The notes under the pieces: model-generated
Databases searched by the model: none
What the model was told of the DNA's origin: nothing
What the model saw: only the letters and a program-made list of their open reading frames with translations
Part shown: one piece after another, positions 52,795 through 61,556 of the stretch
Position numbering within the stretch: the stretch's first letter is position 1
How the letters are laid out: each line of letters begins with the position of its first letter
Assembly (NCBI GenBank): GCA_963799425.1
Contig: CAWCXA010000007.1
Location: forward strand, 614,307 to 678,306
DNA: 64,000 bases
Direction: 5' to 3'
Source: CAVWSM01 sp963799425
GTDB lineage: Bacteria > Actinomycetota > Actinomycetes > Jiangellales > Jiangellaceae
Position numbers and translations under genes: made by a program

Positions 52795-54735
52795 ATGGAT
52801 CGCGAGACCAGGACGTCATCCGCACCGAGCTCGATGCTTGCGCTAGCGGGTGTAGGGCGCCTGGTGGCCAGCCAGGCCGATGTGGGTGCGTCGCGCGAGA
52901 GACGTCGACAGCGCAGCCTGCGACGGATCGCCCTACTTCTGGCCGTACCCATGGTGTGGCTCTGGTGGCGACTAGTGACCGGCGATCCGATCAACGTCAT
53001 CGCCTGGCGGCTGCCGACCCCAGATCCCTTCCTGGCCATGGCCGGGCTGCTCCTTCTGACGATGGTCGTGGTCCTGCTCGGCACGACAATCGGCGCGGGG
53101 CGTTCGCCACACACGACGTACCGTCCCGAGCAGATCGACGTGACCCTCGACGACGTCAAGGGGGTGGACGCCGTCAAGGAAGACGTCATCAGGTCGCTCA
53201 ACCTCTTCCTCGCACATCGCACCTTTACCCGCGAGATGGGCGGGACGCCTCGGCGAGGGCTGCTCTTCGAGGGGATCCCCGGCACCGGCAAGACGCACAT
53301 GGCCAAGGCCATGGCACGCGAGGCCGGCGTTCCGTTCCTGTTCGTGTCGGCGACTGCGTTCCAATCCATGTACTACGGAGCGACGGCGCGCAAGATCCGC
53401 TCCTACTTCCGCGCCCTGCGCAAGGCTGCGCGACGTGAGGGTGGAGCAATCGGGTTCATCGAGGAGATCGACGCGATTGCGACGACTCGGCGTGGCATGC
53501 CTGCCACGCTCGCTCAGGACGGCGCAGCGTCGTCGCTCAAGCCTTGGCTCGCTGCCCCCGACTCTTGGTTACCGATCGCGGGATGCGCTTGGAGCGCCGC
53601 GATGGCCGAGCCGTACGACGCCACGCCGGCCACCGCGATCAACGGCTCCTCGATCACTGAGGGCACTGGCGGTGTGGTCAACGAGCTCCTGGTCCAGATG
53701 CAGTCGTTCGACGAGCCGTCTGGCGGCCAGAAGGTGCGAGCGTGGGTCGTCGAGCACCTCAACGCCTTGGCTCCCGCACATCGACAAATCCGCCGACCAG
53801 CTCCGGTGGCGACCAATGTGCTCGTCATCGCGGCAACCAACCGTGCCGAGAATCTCGACCCGGCGCTGCTGCGCCCCGGGCGCTTCGATCGGAGGCTGAC
53901 GTTCGACCGCCCCAGTCGCGCAGCGCGACGGGAGCTCATCGACCACTTCCTGGCCCGCAAGTCACATGAGCCCGAGCTCGACCAGGACGCGGTGCGCCAG
54001 CAGGTCGCCGCACTCACCCAGGGCTACACCCCGGTCATGATCGAGCACCTGTTGGACGAGGCCTTGGTCAATGCGCTGCGCCGCGGCGGTGACGCGATGA
54101 CCGTACGTGACGTGGAGAAGGCGCGCCTGACCGAGGAGATCGGGCTCGGACAGCCGGTCACGTACACGGAGAAGGAGCAGCGCCTCATCGCGACTCACGA
54201 GGCCGGCCACGCGACAGTCGCCTGGCTCATCGCGCCCGAGCGCAGGCTCGAGGTGCTGACGATCGTCAAGCGCCGCGATGCGCTGGGGTTGCTCGCGCAC
54301 GGCGACCGCGACGAGGTTTTCACCAGGTCCCGCACCGAGATGCTCAACCTCATCCAGATCGCGATGGGCGGGCTGGTTGCCGAGGAGTTGTTCTTCTCGG
54401 ACGTCTCAACCGGACCTGGGGGTGACCTGCTCACCGCAACAACAGTTGCCGCGCAGATGATCGGTGTCTGCGGCATGGGCGACAGCCTGGTGTCCTTCCA
54501 GGCGGTACAAGGTGCGGCGCTGTCCGACACCAACATCGTCGGACGGGTGCTGGGAGACACGCAGGGTCGAGCGGCAGTCGAAGCGGTGCTGCAGGAGCAG
54601 AAGCAGCATGTCCACGATCTGCTCAGACGGCACAAGCACCTGGTCGCTGCTCTTCGCGACGCCTTGCTGACCCGCCATGAGCTTGTCGGCAACGAGATCA
54701 CGGCCGTGCTCGAGCAGGCAGCAGCCGAGAGCTAG
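52795..54735 (+). CDS. FtsH-like membrane AAA+ zinc protease with two insertions
   Basis: 646 residues from ATG 52795: two N-terminal transmembrane helices (about 44-60 and 80-100), an AAA+ domain and an M41 peptidase domain. Walker A is EGIPGTGKTHMAKAM (160-174) and Walker B is GFIEEIDAI, with the catalytic Glu kept and the first Asp changed to Glu. The arginine finger region is ALLRPGRFDRRLTF. The zinc site is THEAGHATVAW (HEAGH at 468-472), with Asp544 in PGGDLLTAT as third ligand. Compared with classical FtsH there are about 40 extra residues after Walker B and about 30 before VLVIAATNR. It is therefore a paralogue, likely active, degrading membrane proteins; substrate unknown. Its stop overlaps the end of the convergent prepilin peptidase gene. 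Confidence 0.88.
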   Translation: MDRETRTSSAPSSMLALAGVGRLVASQADVGASRERRRQRSLRRIALLLAVPMVWLWWRLVTGDPINVIAWRLPTPDPFLAMAGLLLLTMVVVLLGTTIGAGRSPHTTYRPEQIDVTLDDVKGVDAVKEDVIRSLNLFLAHRTFTREMGGTPRRGLLFEGIPGTGKTHMAKAMAREAGVPFLFVSATAFQSMYYGATARKIRSYFRALRKAARREGGAIGFIEEIDAIATTRRGMPATLAQDGAASSLKPWLAAPDSWLPIAGCAWSAAMAEPYDATPATAINGSSITEGTGGVVNELLVQMQSFDEPSGGQKVRAWVVEHLNALAPAHRQIRRPAPVATNVLVIAATNRAENLDPALLRPGRFDRRLTFDRPSRAARRELIDHFLARKSHEPELDQDAVRQQVAALTQGYTPVMIEHLLDEALVNALRRGGDAMTVRDVEKARLTEEIGLGQPVTYTEKEQRLIATHEAGHATVAWLIAPERRLEVLTIVKRRDALGLLAHGDRDEVFTRSRTEMLNLIQIAMGGLVAEELFFSDVSTGPGGDLLTATTVAAQMIGVCGMGDSLVSFQAVQGAALSDTNIVGRVLGDTQGRAAVEAVLQEQKQHVHDLLRRHKHLVAALRDALLTRHELVGNEITAVLEQAAAES

Positions 54736-55529
54736 GAGAGCCCGGAAACGCTGAGGTACAGTCCGACGATCGCCTCACCGGCAAACACCGCGACCCAGGT
54801 GGACGCAAGCATGAATGGCCCGAACGGGATGGCCGTGCGCCGGGCGGCCATGCCCCTGACCATCAGCGCCACGCCGACGATGCCGCCGAGCACGAAGGCA
54901 CCGAACCCGGCGATGACGAGGTGCCCCCAGCCGAGCCAGGCCGCGTACGCGCCGACCAGGCCGGCGAGCTTGACGTCACCGAAGCCCATGGCATTGGTGC
55001 AGAACCACAGTGCTCCGTACGCCAGCAGCAACGCCAGCCCACCGATGACCGCCCGAACCATCGGTTCCCAGCCGCCGTTGGTGACGGTCAGGAGACCGAG
55101 GCCGAAAGCGACCGGGTAGGACGGCAGCACGATGGCATCCGGCAGCCGCATCGTGTCCAGGTCGATCACAGCGAGTGCGACGGAAACGGCCGCCAGGAAC
55201 AGGAACGCGGGCAGCACTGCGGCTGCCCCGAACCGAAGCGTGGTTGCGGCGAACAGCACGCCGGTGGCCAGCTCAACGGCGGGATAGCGTGCGCTGATCG
55301 GCTCGGCGCAGTCGCGGCACCTGCCTTTCAGCAGCACCCAGGAGACGACTGGAACGTTGTCGTGGCTGCGGATCTCATGACCGCAGCGCGGGCACGCCGA
55401 CCTTGGACGCACCACCGACGCACCGGCGGGCACCCTTGCGGCAACGACGTTGAGGAACGACCCGACGACCAGGCCAAGCACTCCGGCCAGGACGGCCAGT
55501 GCCGGCGTCAGGCCGGCGACCCCGTTCAC
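54732..55529 (-). CDS. pilD: Type IV prepilin peptidase (PilD)
   Basis: Membrane aspartyl protease that cleaves and N-methylates prepilins. 265 residues from GTG 55529, which overlaps the pilO stop. VVGSFLNVVAARVPAG opens the family. The zinc-binding four-Cys cytosolic loop is CPRCGHEI and CRDC, then HDNVPVVSW. The two catalytic aspartates are in VIDLDTMRLPDA and GFGDVKLAGLVGA (GxGD), with seven or eight helices. Last gene of pilM-N-O-D. Confidence 0.93.
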   Translation of the reverse strand: MNGVAGLTPALAVLAGVLGLVVGSFLNVVAARVPAGASVVRPRSACPRCGHEIRSHDNVPVVSWVLLKGRCRDCAEPISARYPAVELATGVLFAATTLRFGAAAVLPAFLFLAAVSVALAVIDLDTMRLPDAIVLPSYPVAFGLGLLTVTNGGWEPMVRAVIGGLALLLAYGALWFCTNAMGFGDVKLAGLVGAYAAWLGWGHLVIAGFGAFVLGGIVGVALMVRGMAARRTAIPFGPFMLASTWVAVFAGEAIVGLYLSVSGLS

Positions 55530-56224
55530 CCGCTGGTGCCAGCAACCGCAGGCGGAACCGCGATGCCGGTGGTGTCGAGGACGAACATGCTGCCGGACGC
55601 CGTCAGCGTGATCTCCTGGCCGCCCTGCTGGCCGCCCTGTGCCTTGATCGAGTCGATGAGCCACGCCCGCGGTAGTGCCTCGGCCGACCGGAGGAAGCCG
55701 CTGAGATTCGCGTACGAGCCACTCACGGTGATCGACGTCGCCATGGTGGCCAGGGTTCCGTCGCCAGCACCTGCTGCGGGCAGGCCGACCGAGCCATCGG
55801 TTGGCACCGCTGGCGCGGCCGCCGGATCGGCGGGTGCGGCAGTCTCGCCTTCGACGGGGGCCACGGGCTCCGCGGCAGGGGCGAGCAGCTCGGGCGGCAG
55901 CGTCTCAACTGTCTGAACGGTGACGCCGGCTTGCGCCGCGGCAGCACGGATCTGGTCCAGCACGCCGGGAAGCTCAGCCGTGCTCGGGAAGTTGGCCTTC
56001 AGCCCCTCGAGCCGTGCCATCCGAGCCGGCAGCTCCTCCTGCAGTGCGGTCAGCTGCACGATGTCTCGCTCGAGCTTGGAGGTCTGCCCACGCACCGACT
56101 CGCTCTGCGATTCGATCTCGGCAGCCTGACCGAGCCTGGGCGACAGGACTACAAACCAGGCCACCGCCGCCAGGCCGACCAATGCCAGCGATCCCAAGAC
56201 GGTGATCAATCGGGCCCGAGTCAC
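55526..56224 (-). CDS. pilO: Type IV pilus inner-membrane protein PilO
   Basis: 232 residues: one N-terminal helix (LITVLGSLALVGLAAVAWFV), a coiled coil (EIESQSESVRGQTSKLERDI), then ferredoxin-like parts (LDQIRAAAAQAGVTVQTVET and VSGSYANLSGFLRSAEALPR). The centre carries a long Ala/Pro linker (GETAAPADPAAAPAVP) not usual in proteobacterial PilO. The partner is PilN in the alignment subcomplex. The start overlaps the pilN stop (GTGA-type coupling). Confidence 0.88.
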   Translation of the reverse strand: MTRARLITVLGSLALVGLAAVAWFVVLSPRLGQAAEIESQSESVRGQTSKLERDIVQLTALQEELPARMARLEGLKANFPSTAELPGVLDQIRAAAAQAGVTVQTVETLPPELLAPAAEPVAPVEGETAAPADPAAAPAVPTDGSVGLPAAGAGDGTLATMATSITVSGSYANLSGFLRSAEALPRAWLIDSIKAQGGQQGGQEITLTASGSMFVLDTTGIAVPPAVAGTSG

Positions 56225-56910
56225 TGCGCCACCTCTCCGAGCAGGTCGGCGAACCGGCCGGTCAACATTTGCGGATCGAGATTGACGGTGCCGTTGGCTT
56301 CAAAAGCCGCCTCGTTCCTGGCCGCGCCAGTGAGGTACGGGGACACCAGCCCAGGAACTGCTGCCAGCCCGGCCGTGAGATCGCGCACCTGCTGCTCACC
56401 GGGCACCGTGACGGCCCAGGTAAGGCAGCCGATGCTCGGCGCCGGCGCGAATGGATCTGGGCCGGGGCAGCCAGCTCCGAGTGTGGCATCGAGCGTACGT
56501 AGGCTGCTGCCCGCCGGCCAGGACGCGGCGAAGCTGTCGAGCGTCCGGGCAAACGATGTCTGCCCAGCCATCGCCGTACCCACTACCTCTTGCTGCTGCT
56601 GCAGCGAGGCGGAGAACGCCCGCACCGGCTGCAGCGGCGTGAGCTGGGCCTGAGCGTCGGCGTGCGCCGACTCGGCAGCGACCAGCTCGCTCTCGGCTCC
56701 GCTGATCGCGGAGTCTTGAGCCAACCAGATGCCGGTGCCGACAACCGCGATGCCGACACCCGCGAACACGAAGCGCCGCACGAGTGCGCGGGCACGCTTG
56801 CGCTCAATCGTCTCGGACGGAAGCAGGTTGACCGACGGATTCACGGCTAGCGCGGGGCTCGCCTCCTGCTGGCTGCGGTTACCCGCCGAACGGGTGAGCA
56901 TCGCCATCAC
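56221..56910 (-). CDS. pilN: Type IV pilus inner-membrane protein PilN
   Basis: 229 residues from GTG 56910 (or ATG 56907). A cytosolic N-terminal motif, NPSVNLLPSETIERKRARA, matches the conserved INLLP segment that binds PilM. One helix follows (FVFAGVGIAVVGTGIWLA), then a coiled coil (ESELVAAESAHADAQAQL) and a periplasm-side domain with a Cys pair (GAGCPGPDPF and SIGCLTW). It overlaps pilM by four bases. Confidence 0.88.
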   Translation of the reverse strand: MMAMLTRSAGNRSQQEASPALAVNPSVNLLPSETIERKRARALVRRFVFAGVGIAVVGTGIWLAQDSAISGAESELVAAESAHADAQAQLTPLQPVRAFSASLQQQQEVVGTAMAGQTSFARTLDSFAASWPAGSSLRTLDATLGAGCPGPDPFAPAPSIGCLTWAVTVPGEQQVRDLTAGLAAVPGLVSPYLTGAARNEAAFEANGTVNLDPQMLTGRFADLLGEVAQ

Positions 56911-57977
56911 GCCACCTCCGCCAGACCGAGACCGGCGGCAACGGCGAGGACTGGCTGCAGATGAGCCGTCGCCTCTCTCGCCCGCCGTGAGATCGTGAGC
57001 CCTGCCAGCGGATCCGCGAGCCTCGCGGGGATGCCGAGCGCGTCACCAAACCGCTCGACGAGACCCGGCAGGCTGGCACCACCACCACTCATCACCACGC
57101 CACCGAGGCCGGCGACATCGGGGGAGTTGCCCAGGAAGTAGTCCAGCGATGAGCGCACGGCCGACAGCGTGCTGTCCGTGACGCGATCGATCACAACCCG
57201 TGCCGCGTGGTCCTCCGGTCCGACAAGGCCCCCGGCGGGTATGGCGGCGGAGGTGCCGATCCGACGCTTGAGCGCCTCTGCGTCCTGCAGGGTCACCTGC
57301 AGCCGCTCGACCAGCGCGCGGGACAGCTTGAGTCCGCCCTCGCCGGCCAGCATGCGAACGAACCGCGGAGCGCCGTCGACCTGAACGACGACTGTGGTGA
57401 CCTCGGCGCCGATGTCCACCCGGGCCTCCGCCACGCCGAGCGGGGCAGTAGTCCGGCCAGCGACACGCAGCAGAGCGAGGCCTGCGAGGTCGACGCGGAA
57501 GGGCCGCAGCCCGGCCTTCTCGACCGCCTGTACGGCGCGCAAAACTGGCTGTCGCATCGCGGCGACAAGCAACACGCTCACCGTACGGCCGCCGCCGGCA
57601 TCCTTGGTCGCGCCCTCACCGAGCACGACGTAGTCGAGGATGACGTCCTCGACCGGCACCGGCAGCTGGCCGGAAATCCGATACGGGAGGGCCTGGCGGA
57701 ACGCCTTCTCCTCCAGCCACGGCAGCTCCACCTGGCGGACGATGACGTGCCGCCCGGATACGCCGAGCACCACATCCTTGCCGAGGCCCGACTTTCCCCA
57801 GGCATGCTTGATCGCGTCTGTGACGCTGCTGACGTCGAGGACCTCGCCCTCGTTGACAGCGCCGGGCGCGATCGGCGCCGAGCCGACGGCATTGATGGTC
57901 GGCTTCGAACCCGCGGTGATGCCGACCGCGCGGACACTGGTGTGCCCGATGTCGAGGCCGACGACTGTTCGTCCCAC
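56907..57977 (-). CDS. pilM: Type IV pilus assembly ATPase-fold protein PilM
   Basis: Cytosolic actin-like protein that links the pilus motor to PilN. 356 residues: GRTVVGLDIGHTSVRAVGIT (phosphate loop 1), LGVSGRHVIVRQVELPWLEE, KAFRQALPYRISGQLPVPVE, EARVDIGAEVTTVVVQVDGA and GLGGVVMSGGGASLPGLVER. It is the first gene of its operon and is read divergently from the pilT-like gene. Confidence 0.93.
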   Translation of the reverse strand: MGRTVVGLDIGHTSVRAVGITAGSKPTINAVGSAPIAPGAVNEGEVLDVSSVTDAIKHAWGKSGLGKDVVLGVSGRHVIVRQVELPWLEEKAFRQALPYRISGQLPVPVEDVILDYVVLGEGATKDAGGGRTVSVLLVAAMRQPVLRAVQAVEKAGLRPFRVDLAGLALLRVAGRTTAPLGVAEARVDIGAEVTTVVVQVDGAPRFVRMLAGEGGLKLSRALVERLQVTLQDAEALKRRIGTSAAIPAGGLVGPEDHAARVVIDRVTDSTLSAVRSSLDYFLGNSPDVAGLGGVVMSGGGASLPGLVERFGDALGIPARLADPLAGLTISRRAREATAHLQPVLAVAAGLGLAEVA

Positions 57978-58168
57978 CTGCTGCTCCCTGGATTGTTTGC
58001 CGGGCCGACCGCTGACCGGCCGCTCACTCCTGGCATCGGCAGGGCGTCGTTGGGCCTTGAGTGGTGCCCCGCACGCGTGAGGTGGGTCAAGGCGTGGCCG
58101 CCAACTGCCGAAAACGGGAGCACAACGACCCGTCGTGGACGGGGCCAGGCGGAGGAATAGAGGTCATT
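57978..58168. promoter_or_regulatory. Divergent promoter region of the two pilus operons
   Basis: A 191-base gap between the start codons of pilM (minus) and the pilT-like gene (plus). It must hold both promoters. No clear -10/-35 or operator palindrome was picked out by eye. Confidence 0.5.
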
Positions 58169-59263
58169 GTGCCCATGGCGATCGCGCCGCTGCTCAAGGC
58201 GCTGGTGAGCGCCGGAGGGTCGGACCTGCACATACGCGCCGGAGCCGCTCCGTCAATGAGAGTCGACGGCGTGCTCCGCAGACTCGAGAGCGACTCCATG
58301 GACGAGGGCGCGACCCTCGCCGTCCTTCTGGAGACCATGCCAGACAGGCAACGAGCCCGCTTCGAGCACGGTCACGACGTTGACTACGCGCTCGAGCCGA
58401 CGGAGGGGGAGCGATACAGGGTCAACGCCTTCCGGTTCCGCGGGCGGCCGGCAGCTGTGCTGCGCCGCGTGCTGCCGGCGCCGTTGCGCCTCGACAGCCT
58501 CGGGCTGCCGTCGGTGCTCAGCTCGCTCGCGCTCCGGCCCCACGGCCTGACGTTGGTGACCGGGCGTGCGGGCTCGGGCAAGACCACGACACTCGCGGCG
58601 ATGGCCGAGGAGATCAACGTCTCGCGGCCGGTGCACGTACTCACCCTCGAGGACCCGATCGAGATCCTGATCCCCGAGAAGGCCGCGGTCGTCACGCAGC
58701 GCGAGATCGCCTCGGACGTGGAGACGTTCGGCGCGGCGCTGCGGGCCGCGATGCGACAGGACCCAAACGTAATCGTCGTCGGCGAGATGCGGGACGAGGA
58801 GACGGTACGGGCGGCACTCGTCGCGGCTGAGACCGGCCACCACGTCATCTCGACGCTGCACACCACCGATGCGCTGTCCAGCATCTACCGCATCCTCGAC
58901 CTCTTCCCGCCGCAGGAGCAGAAGCAGATCCGCGTCACGCTTGCGGCCGTACTCAATGGTGTCGTCTGCCAGCGGCTCGTGCCGCGGGCAGATGGTCCCG
59001 GACGGGTAGCGGCCACCGAGGTCGCGGTCAACACGGGCCTGGTCGCGGAGGCGATTGCCGATCCGGAGAAGACCGGCATCATCCGCGATCTCGTCGTCCA
59101 GGGCGACTATCACGGTATGCACAGCTTCCACCAGGACCTGGTGCGACTCCTCGCTGAGGGCGTCATTTCCTGGTCGGACGCCCGCGCCGCGGCGACGGAT
59201 CCGCACGATCTTGAGGTGGACGTGCGCCGGGCCGGCTTGCTAAGCCTCACAATGTCGGGATGA
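58169..59263 (+). CDS. PilT/PilU-like type IV pilus ATPase (divergent)
   Basis: 364 residues from GTG 58169, which follows GAGGTCATT. N-terminal AGGSDLHIRAGAAPSMRVDG is the PilT PAS-like domain. Walker A is LVTGRAGSGKTTTLAAMAEE, the Asp box LTLEDPIEI, Walker B NVIVVGEMRDEETVRAALVA and the His box GHHVISTLHTTDALS. The AIRNLIRE motif needed for retraction by true PilT is replaced by NTGLVAEAIADPEKTGIIRD, so this resembles the PilU-like accessory type. It runs into the next gene with an ATGA overlap. Confidence 0.88.
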   Translation: MPMAIAPLLKALVSAGGSDLHIRAGAAPSMRVDGVLRRLESDSMDEGATLAVLLETMPDRQRARFEHGHDVDYALEPTEGERYRVNAFRFRGRPAAVLRRVLPAPLRLDSLGLPSVLSSLALRPHGLTLVTGRAGSGKTTTLAAMAEEINVSRPVHVLTLEDPIEILIPEKAAVVTQREIASDVETFGAALRAAMRQDPNVIVVGEMRDEETVRAALVAAETGHHVISTLHTTDALSSIYRILDLFPPQEQKQIRVTLAAVLNGVVCQRLVPRADGPGRVAATEVAVNTGLVAEAIADPEKTGIIRDLVVQGDYHGMHSFHQDLVRLLAEGVISWSDARAAATDPHDLEVDVRRAGLLSLTMSG

Positions 59264-59775
59264 CCAACGTGCCCCGGCCCCGCACCGATGCTGTCGACCA
59301 GGCCGATGTCAAGCGACTCGGCCGATTGCGCGTGGCGCTCGACGAGGTGGTCCGCGAGCTGCGTGTCTGGGTCGACCTGCTGCGCAACAAGGCCCTTGCG
59401 CTGCGTGCGGTGACCGCCGTACCCCACCAAACCAACCGCCGGTACGGATCGACGCCGGATCCACTCGCGCCGGGCTCGCTCGATCCACGATCACTCGCCA
59501 CAGCCCTCGCCGCAGAGGGTTCGCCGCCTCGACAGGGTCGTCGTACGCCGACGCCCCGCCTCGTGGGCGACGACACCGAGGACGTGCTGCGTGCGGCCCG
59601 GGAGCTGTGGGACACGGTCGCCGATCCCCGCGACATCCAAGCCAGCAGACAGCTCGCAGACGAAGCCGATCGGGTGGCTGACCGGCTCGAGGACCGCTGG
59701 CGGGACGCCCGCGACCAGCTCCGCTCAGTCAGCCAGGCACTCGAGCGCGCAACAGGCGCACCAGACGACAGGTAG
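59260..59775 (+). CDS. Unknown protein inside the pilus operon
   Basis: A 171-residue soluble protein, mostly charged helices: ADVKRLGRLRVALDEVVREL at the start and TEDVLRAARELWDTVADPRD, IQASRQLADEADRVADRLED and RWRDARDQLRSVSQALERAT near the end. A flexible Pro/Arg stretch (EGSPPRQGRRTPTPR) joins the halves. No homology is recognised. The start overlaps the pilT-like stop by four bases and pilB begins seven bases after its stop, so it is cotranslated with the motor genes and probably works with them. The role is inferred only from position. Confidence 0.75.
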   Translation: MTNVPRPRTDAVDQADVKRLGRLRVALDEVVRELRVWVDLLRNKALALRAVTAVPHQTNRRYGSTPDPLAPGSLDPRSLATALAAEGSPPRQGRRTPTPRLVGDDTEDVLRAARELWDTVADPRDIQASRQLADEADRVADRLEDRWRDARDQLRSVSQALERATGAPDDR

Positions 59776-59781
59776 GTTCCA

Positions 59782-61470
59782 GTGACGATCGACACAGTTC
59801 CACGCAACACCGTCCAGGTCCTCGTCGACCGCAAGCTCGTGACACTCGAGCAGGTCGAGCGAGCCCGCATCGAGGCGGAGCGCCGGGGCGTACCCCTGCT
59901 GCGGGAGCTGATCGAGTCGTCCGTCGTGCAGCGCGCTGACGCGGGCCGGGCATTTGCCGAGGCGGCCGGCCTCGACTTCGTCGAGCTGGGCGACATCCAG
60001 CTCGACCCCAGTGCTGTGGCGCGGGTGCCGGCCGACCACGCCCGCCGCATGGGTGTGGTGCCGGTGGTCTGGGAGGACGGCCGGCTGGTCGTGGCGACGT
60101 CCGATCCGACCAACGTCATCGCGCTGGACGACCTGCGGGTTCTCACCGGGGTCGAGATCAAGGTCGTGTACGCATCTCGGCGCGACATCGAAGACAAGCT
60201 TGCGAAGGTCTACCGCGCCGAGGAAGAGCTCGGCGACATCTCCGACGACATGGTCGGTACCGCAGCTGAGGTCACCGAGGACCTTTCGGCGGTGGGTGAC
60301 TCGGCTGATGACGCACCCGTCGTCCGCTACGTCAACCTGCTGATCAGCCAGGCAGTTGCCGACCGCGCCTCGGACATCCACGTCGAGCCGACGGAGAGCG
60401 ACGTCCGCGTGCGCTACCGCATCGACGGCGTGCTGCACGAGATCATGCGCTCGCCCAAGAAGATCCAGGCCGGCGTCATCTCCCGCCTGAAGATCATGGC
60501 CGACATCAACATCGCCGAGCGCCGCGTGCCGCAGGACGGGCGCATCTCAGTCACCCTCAACGGCGCCAAGATCGACCTGCGAGTGGCCACGTTGCCGACG
60601 GTGTGGGGCGAGAAGATCGTCCTGCGCATCCTCGACAACAAGACCGCTCTGCTCAGCCTCGGGGAGCTCGGCTTCTCGCCGTCCAACATGGTGCGGTTCC
60701 AGGAGGCCTACACCAAGCCGTACGGGATGATCCTCGTCACCGGCCCCACGGGATCCGGCAAGTCGACGACGCTCTACGCCACCCTCAACATCGTGAGCCG
60801 TCCGGAGATCAACGTCATCACGGTCGAGGATCCCGTGGAGTATCGGATCCCTGGCATCAACCAGATGCAGGTCAAGGCCAAGTCGGGTCTCACCTTCGCC
60901 AAGGCTCTGCGCTCGATCCTGCGCGCCGACCCCGACGTGGTACTCATCGGTGAGATCCGCGACGCCGAGACCGCGAAGATTGCAGTCGAGGCGGCCCTCA
61001 CCGGACACCTGGTGCTGACCACGCTGCACACCAACGACGCACCGAGCGCGGTCAACCGGCTCGTCGAGATGGGCGTGGAGCCGTTCCTCGTGGCGTCGGC
61101 GATGGACTGCGTCGTCGCGCAGCGGTTGTGCCGCCGGTTGTGCTCGAAGTGCAAGCAGGCGTACGTGCCGTCGCAGCAGGAGTTGCTGGACGTGGGCTTC
61201 CCGTGGGAGCCCGGCGCGCCGCTGCCCACGCTGCACCGCCCGATCGGCTGTGCGGCCTGCTCGCGCACCGGTTACCGCGGACGCATGGCGTTGCATGAGG
61301 TCATGCCGATCAGCGAGGAGATCGAGCGGCTGACCATCTCGCGCTCGTCGACCGAGGACGTCGCTCGGTCGGCCCGTTCGGCGGGCATGGTGCCGTTGCG
61401 CCAGGACGGCTGGCTCAAGGTCGCCCAGGGTGAGACCTCGATCGAAGAGGTGCTGCGCGTCGTCGTCTGA
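59782..61470 (+). CDS. pilB: Type IV pilus extension ATPase PilB
   Basis: 562-residue hexameric GspE-family ATPase that drives pilin polymerisation. N-terminal MshEN domain (LVDRKLVTLEQVERARIEAE), then SDIHVEPTESDVRVRYRIDG. Walker A is LVTGPTGSGKSTTLYATLNI, the Asp box TVEDPVEYRIPGINQMQVKA, Walker B DVVLIGEIRDAETAKIAVEA and the His box LTTLHTNDAPSAVNRLVEMG. The four-Cys zinc site is CRRLCSKCKQAY and CAACSRTGYRGRMALHEVMP. The start is a GTG. Confidence 0.95.
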   Translation: MTIDTVPRNTVQVLVDRKLVTLEQVERARIEAERRGVPLLRELIESSVVQRADAGRAFAEAAGLDFVELGDIQLDPSAVARVPADHARRMGVVPVVWEDGRLVVATSDPTNVIALDDLRVLTGVEIKVVYASRRDIEDKLAKVYRAEEELGDISDDMVGTAAEVTEDLSAVGDSADDAPVVRYVNLLISQAVADRASDIHVEPTESDVRVRYRIDGVLHEIMRSPKKIQAGVISRLKIMADINIAERRVPQDGRISVTLNGAKIDLRVATLPTVWGEKIVLRILDNKTALLSLGELGFSPSNMVRFQEAYTKPYGMILVTGPTGSGKSTTLYATLNIVSRPEINVITVEDPVEYRIPGINQMQVKAKSGLTFAKALRSILRADPDVVLIGEIRDAETAKIAVEAALTGHLVLTTLHTNDAPSAVNRLVEMGVEPFLVASAMDCVVAQRLCRRLCSKCKQAYVPSQQELLDVGFPWEPGAPLPTLHRPIGCAACSRTGYRGRMALHEVMPISEEIERLTISRSSTEDVARSARSAGMVPLRQDGWLKVAQGETSIEEVLRVVV

Positions 61471-61556
61471 CGGCGCCAGTCACACGGACGTCGCAGTCGG
61501 TCAAGGCCTCCGGTCTTTGTGCCGATATCTGGGGCACCGGCACCAGGAGGACGATC

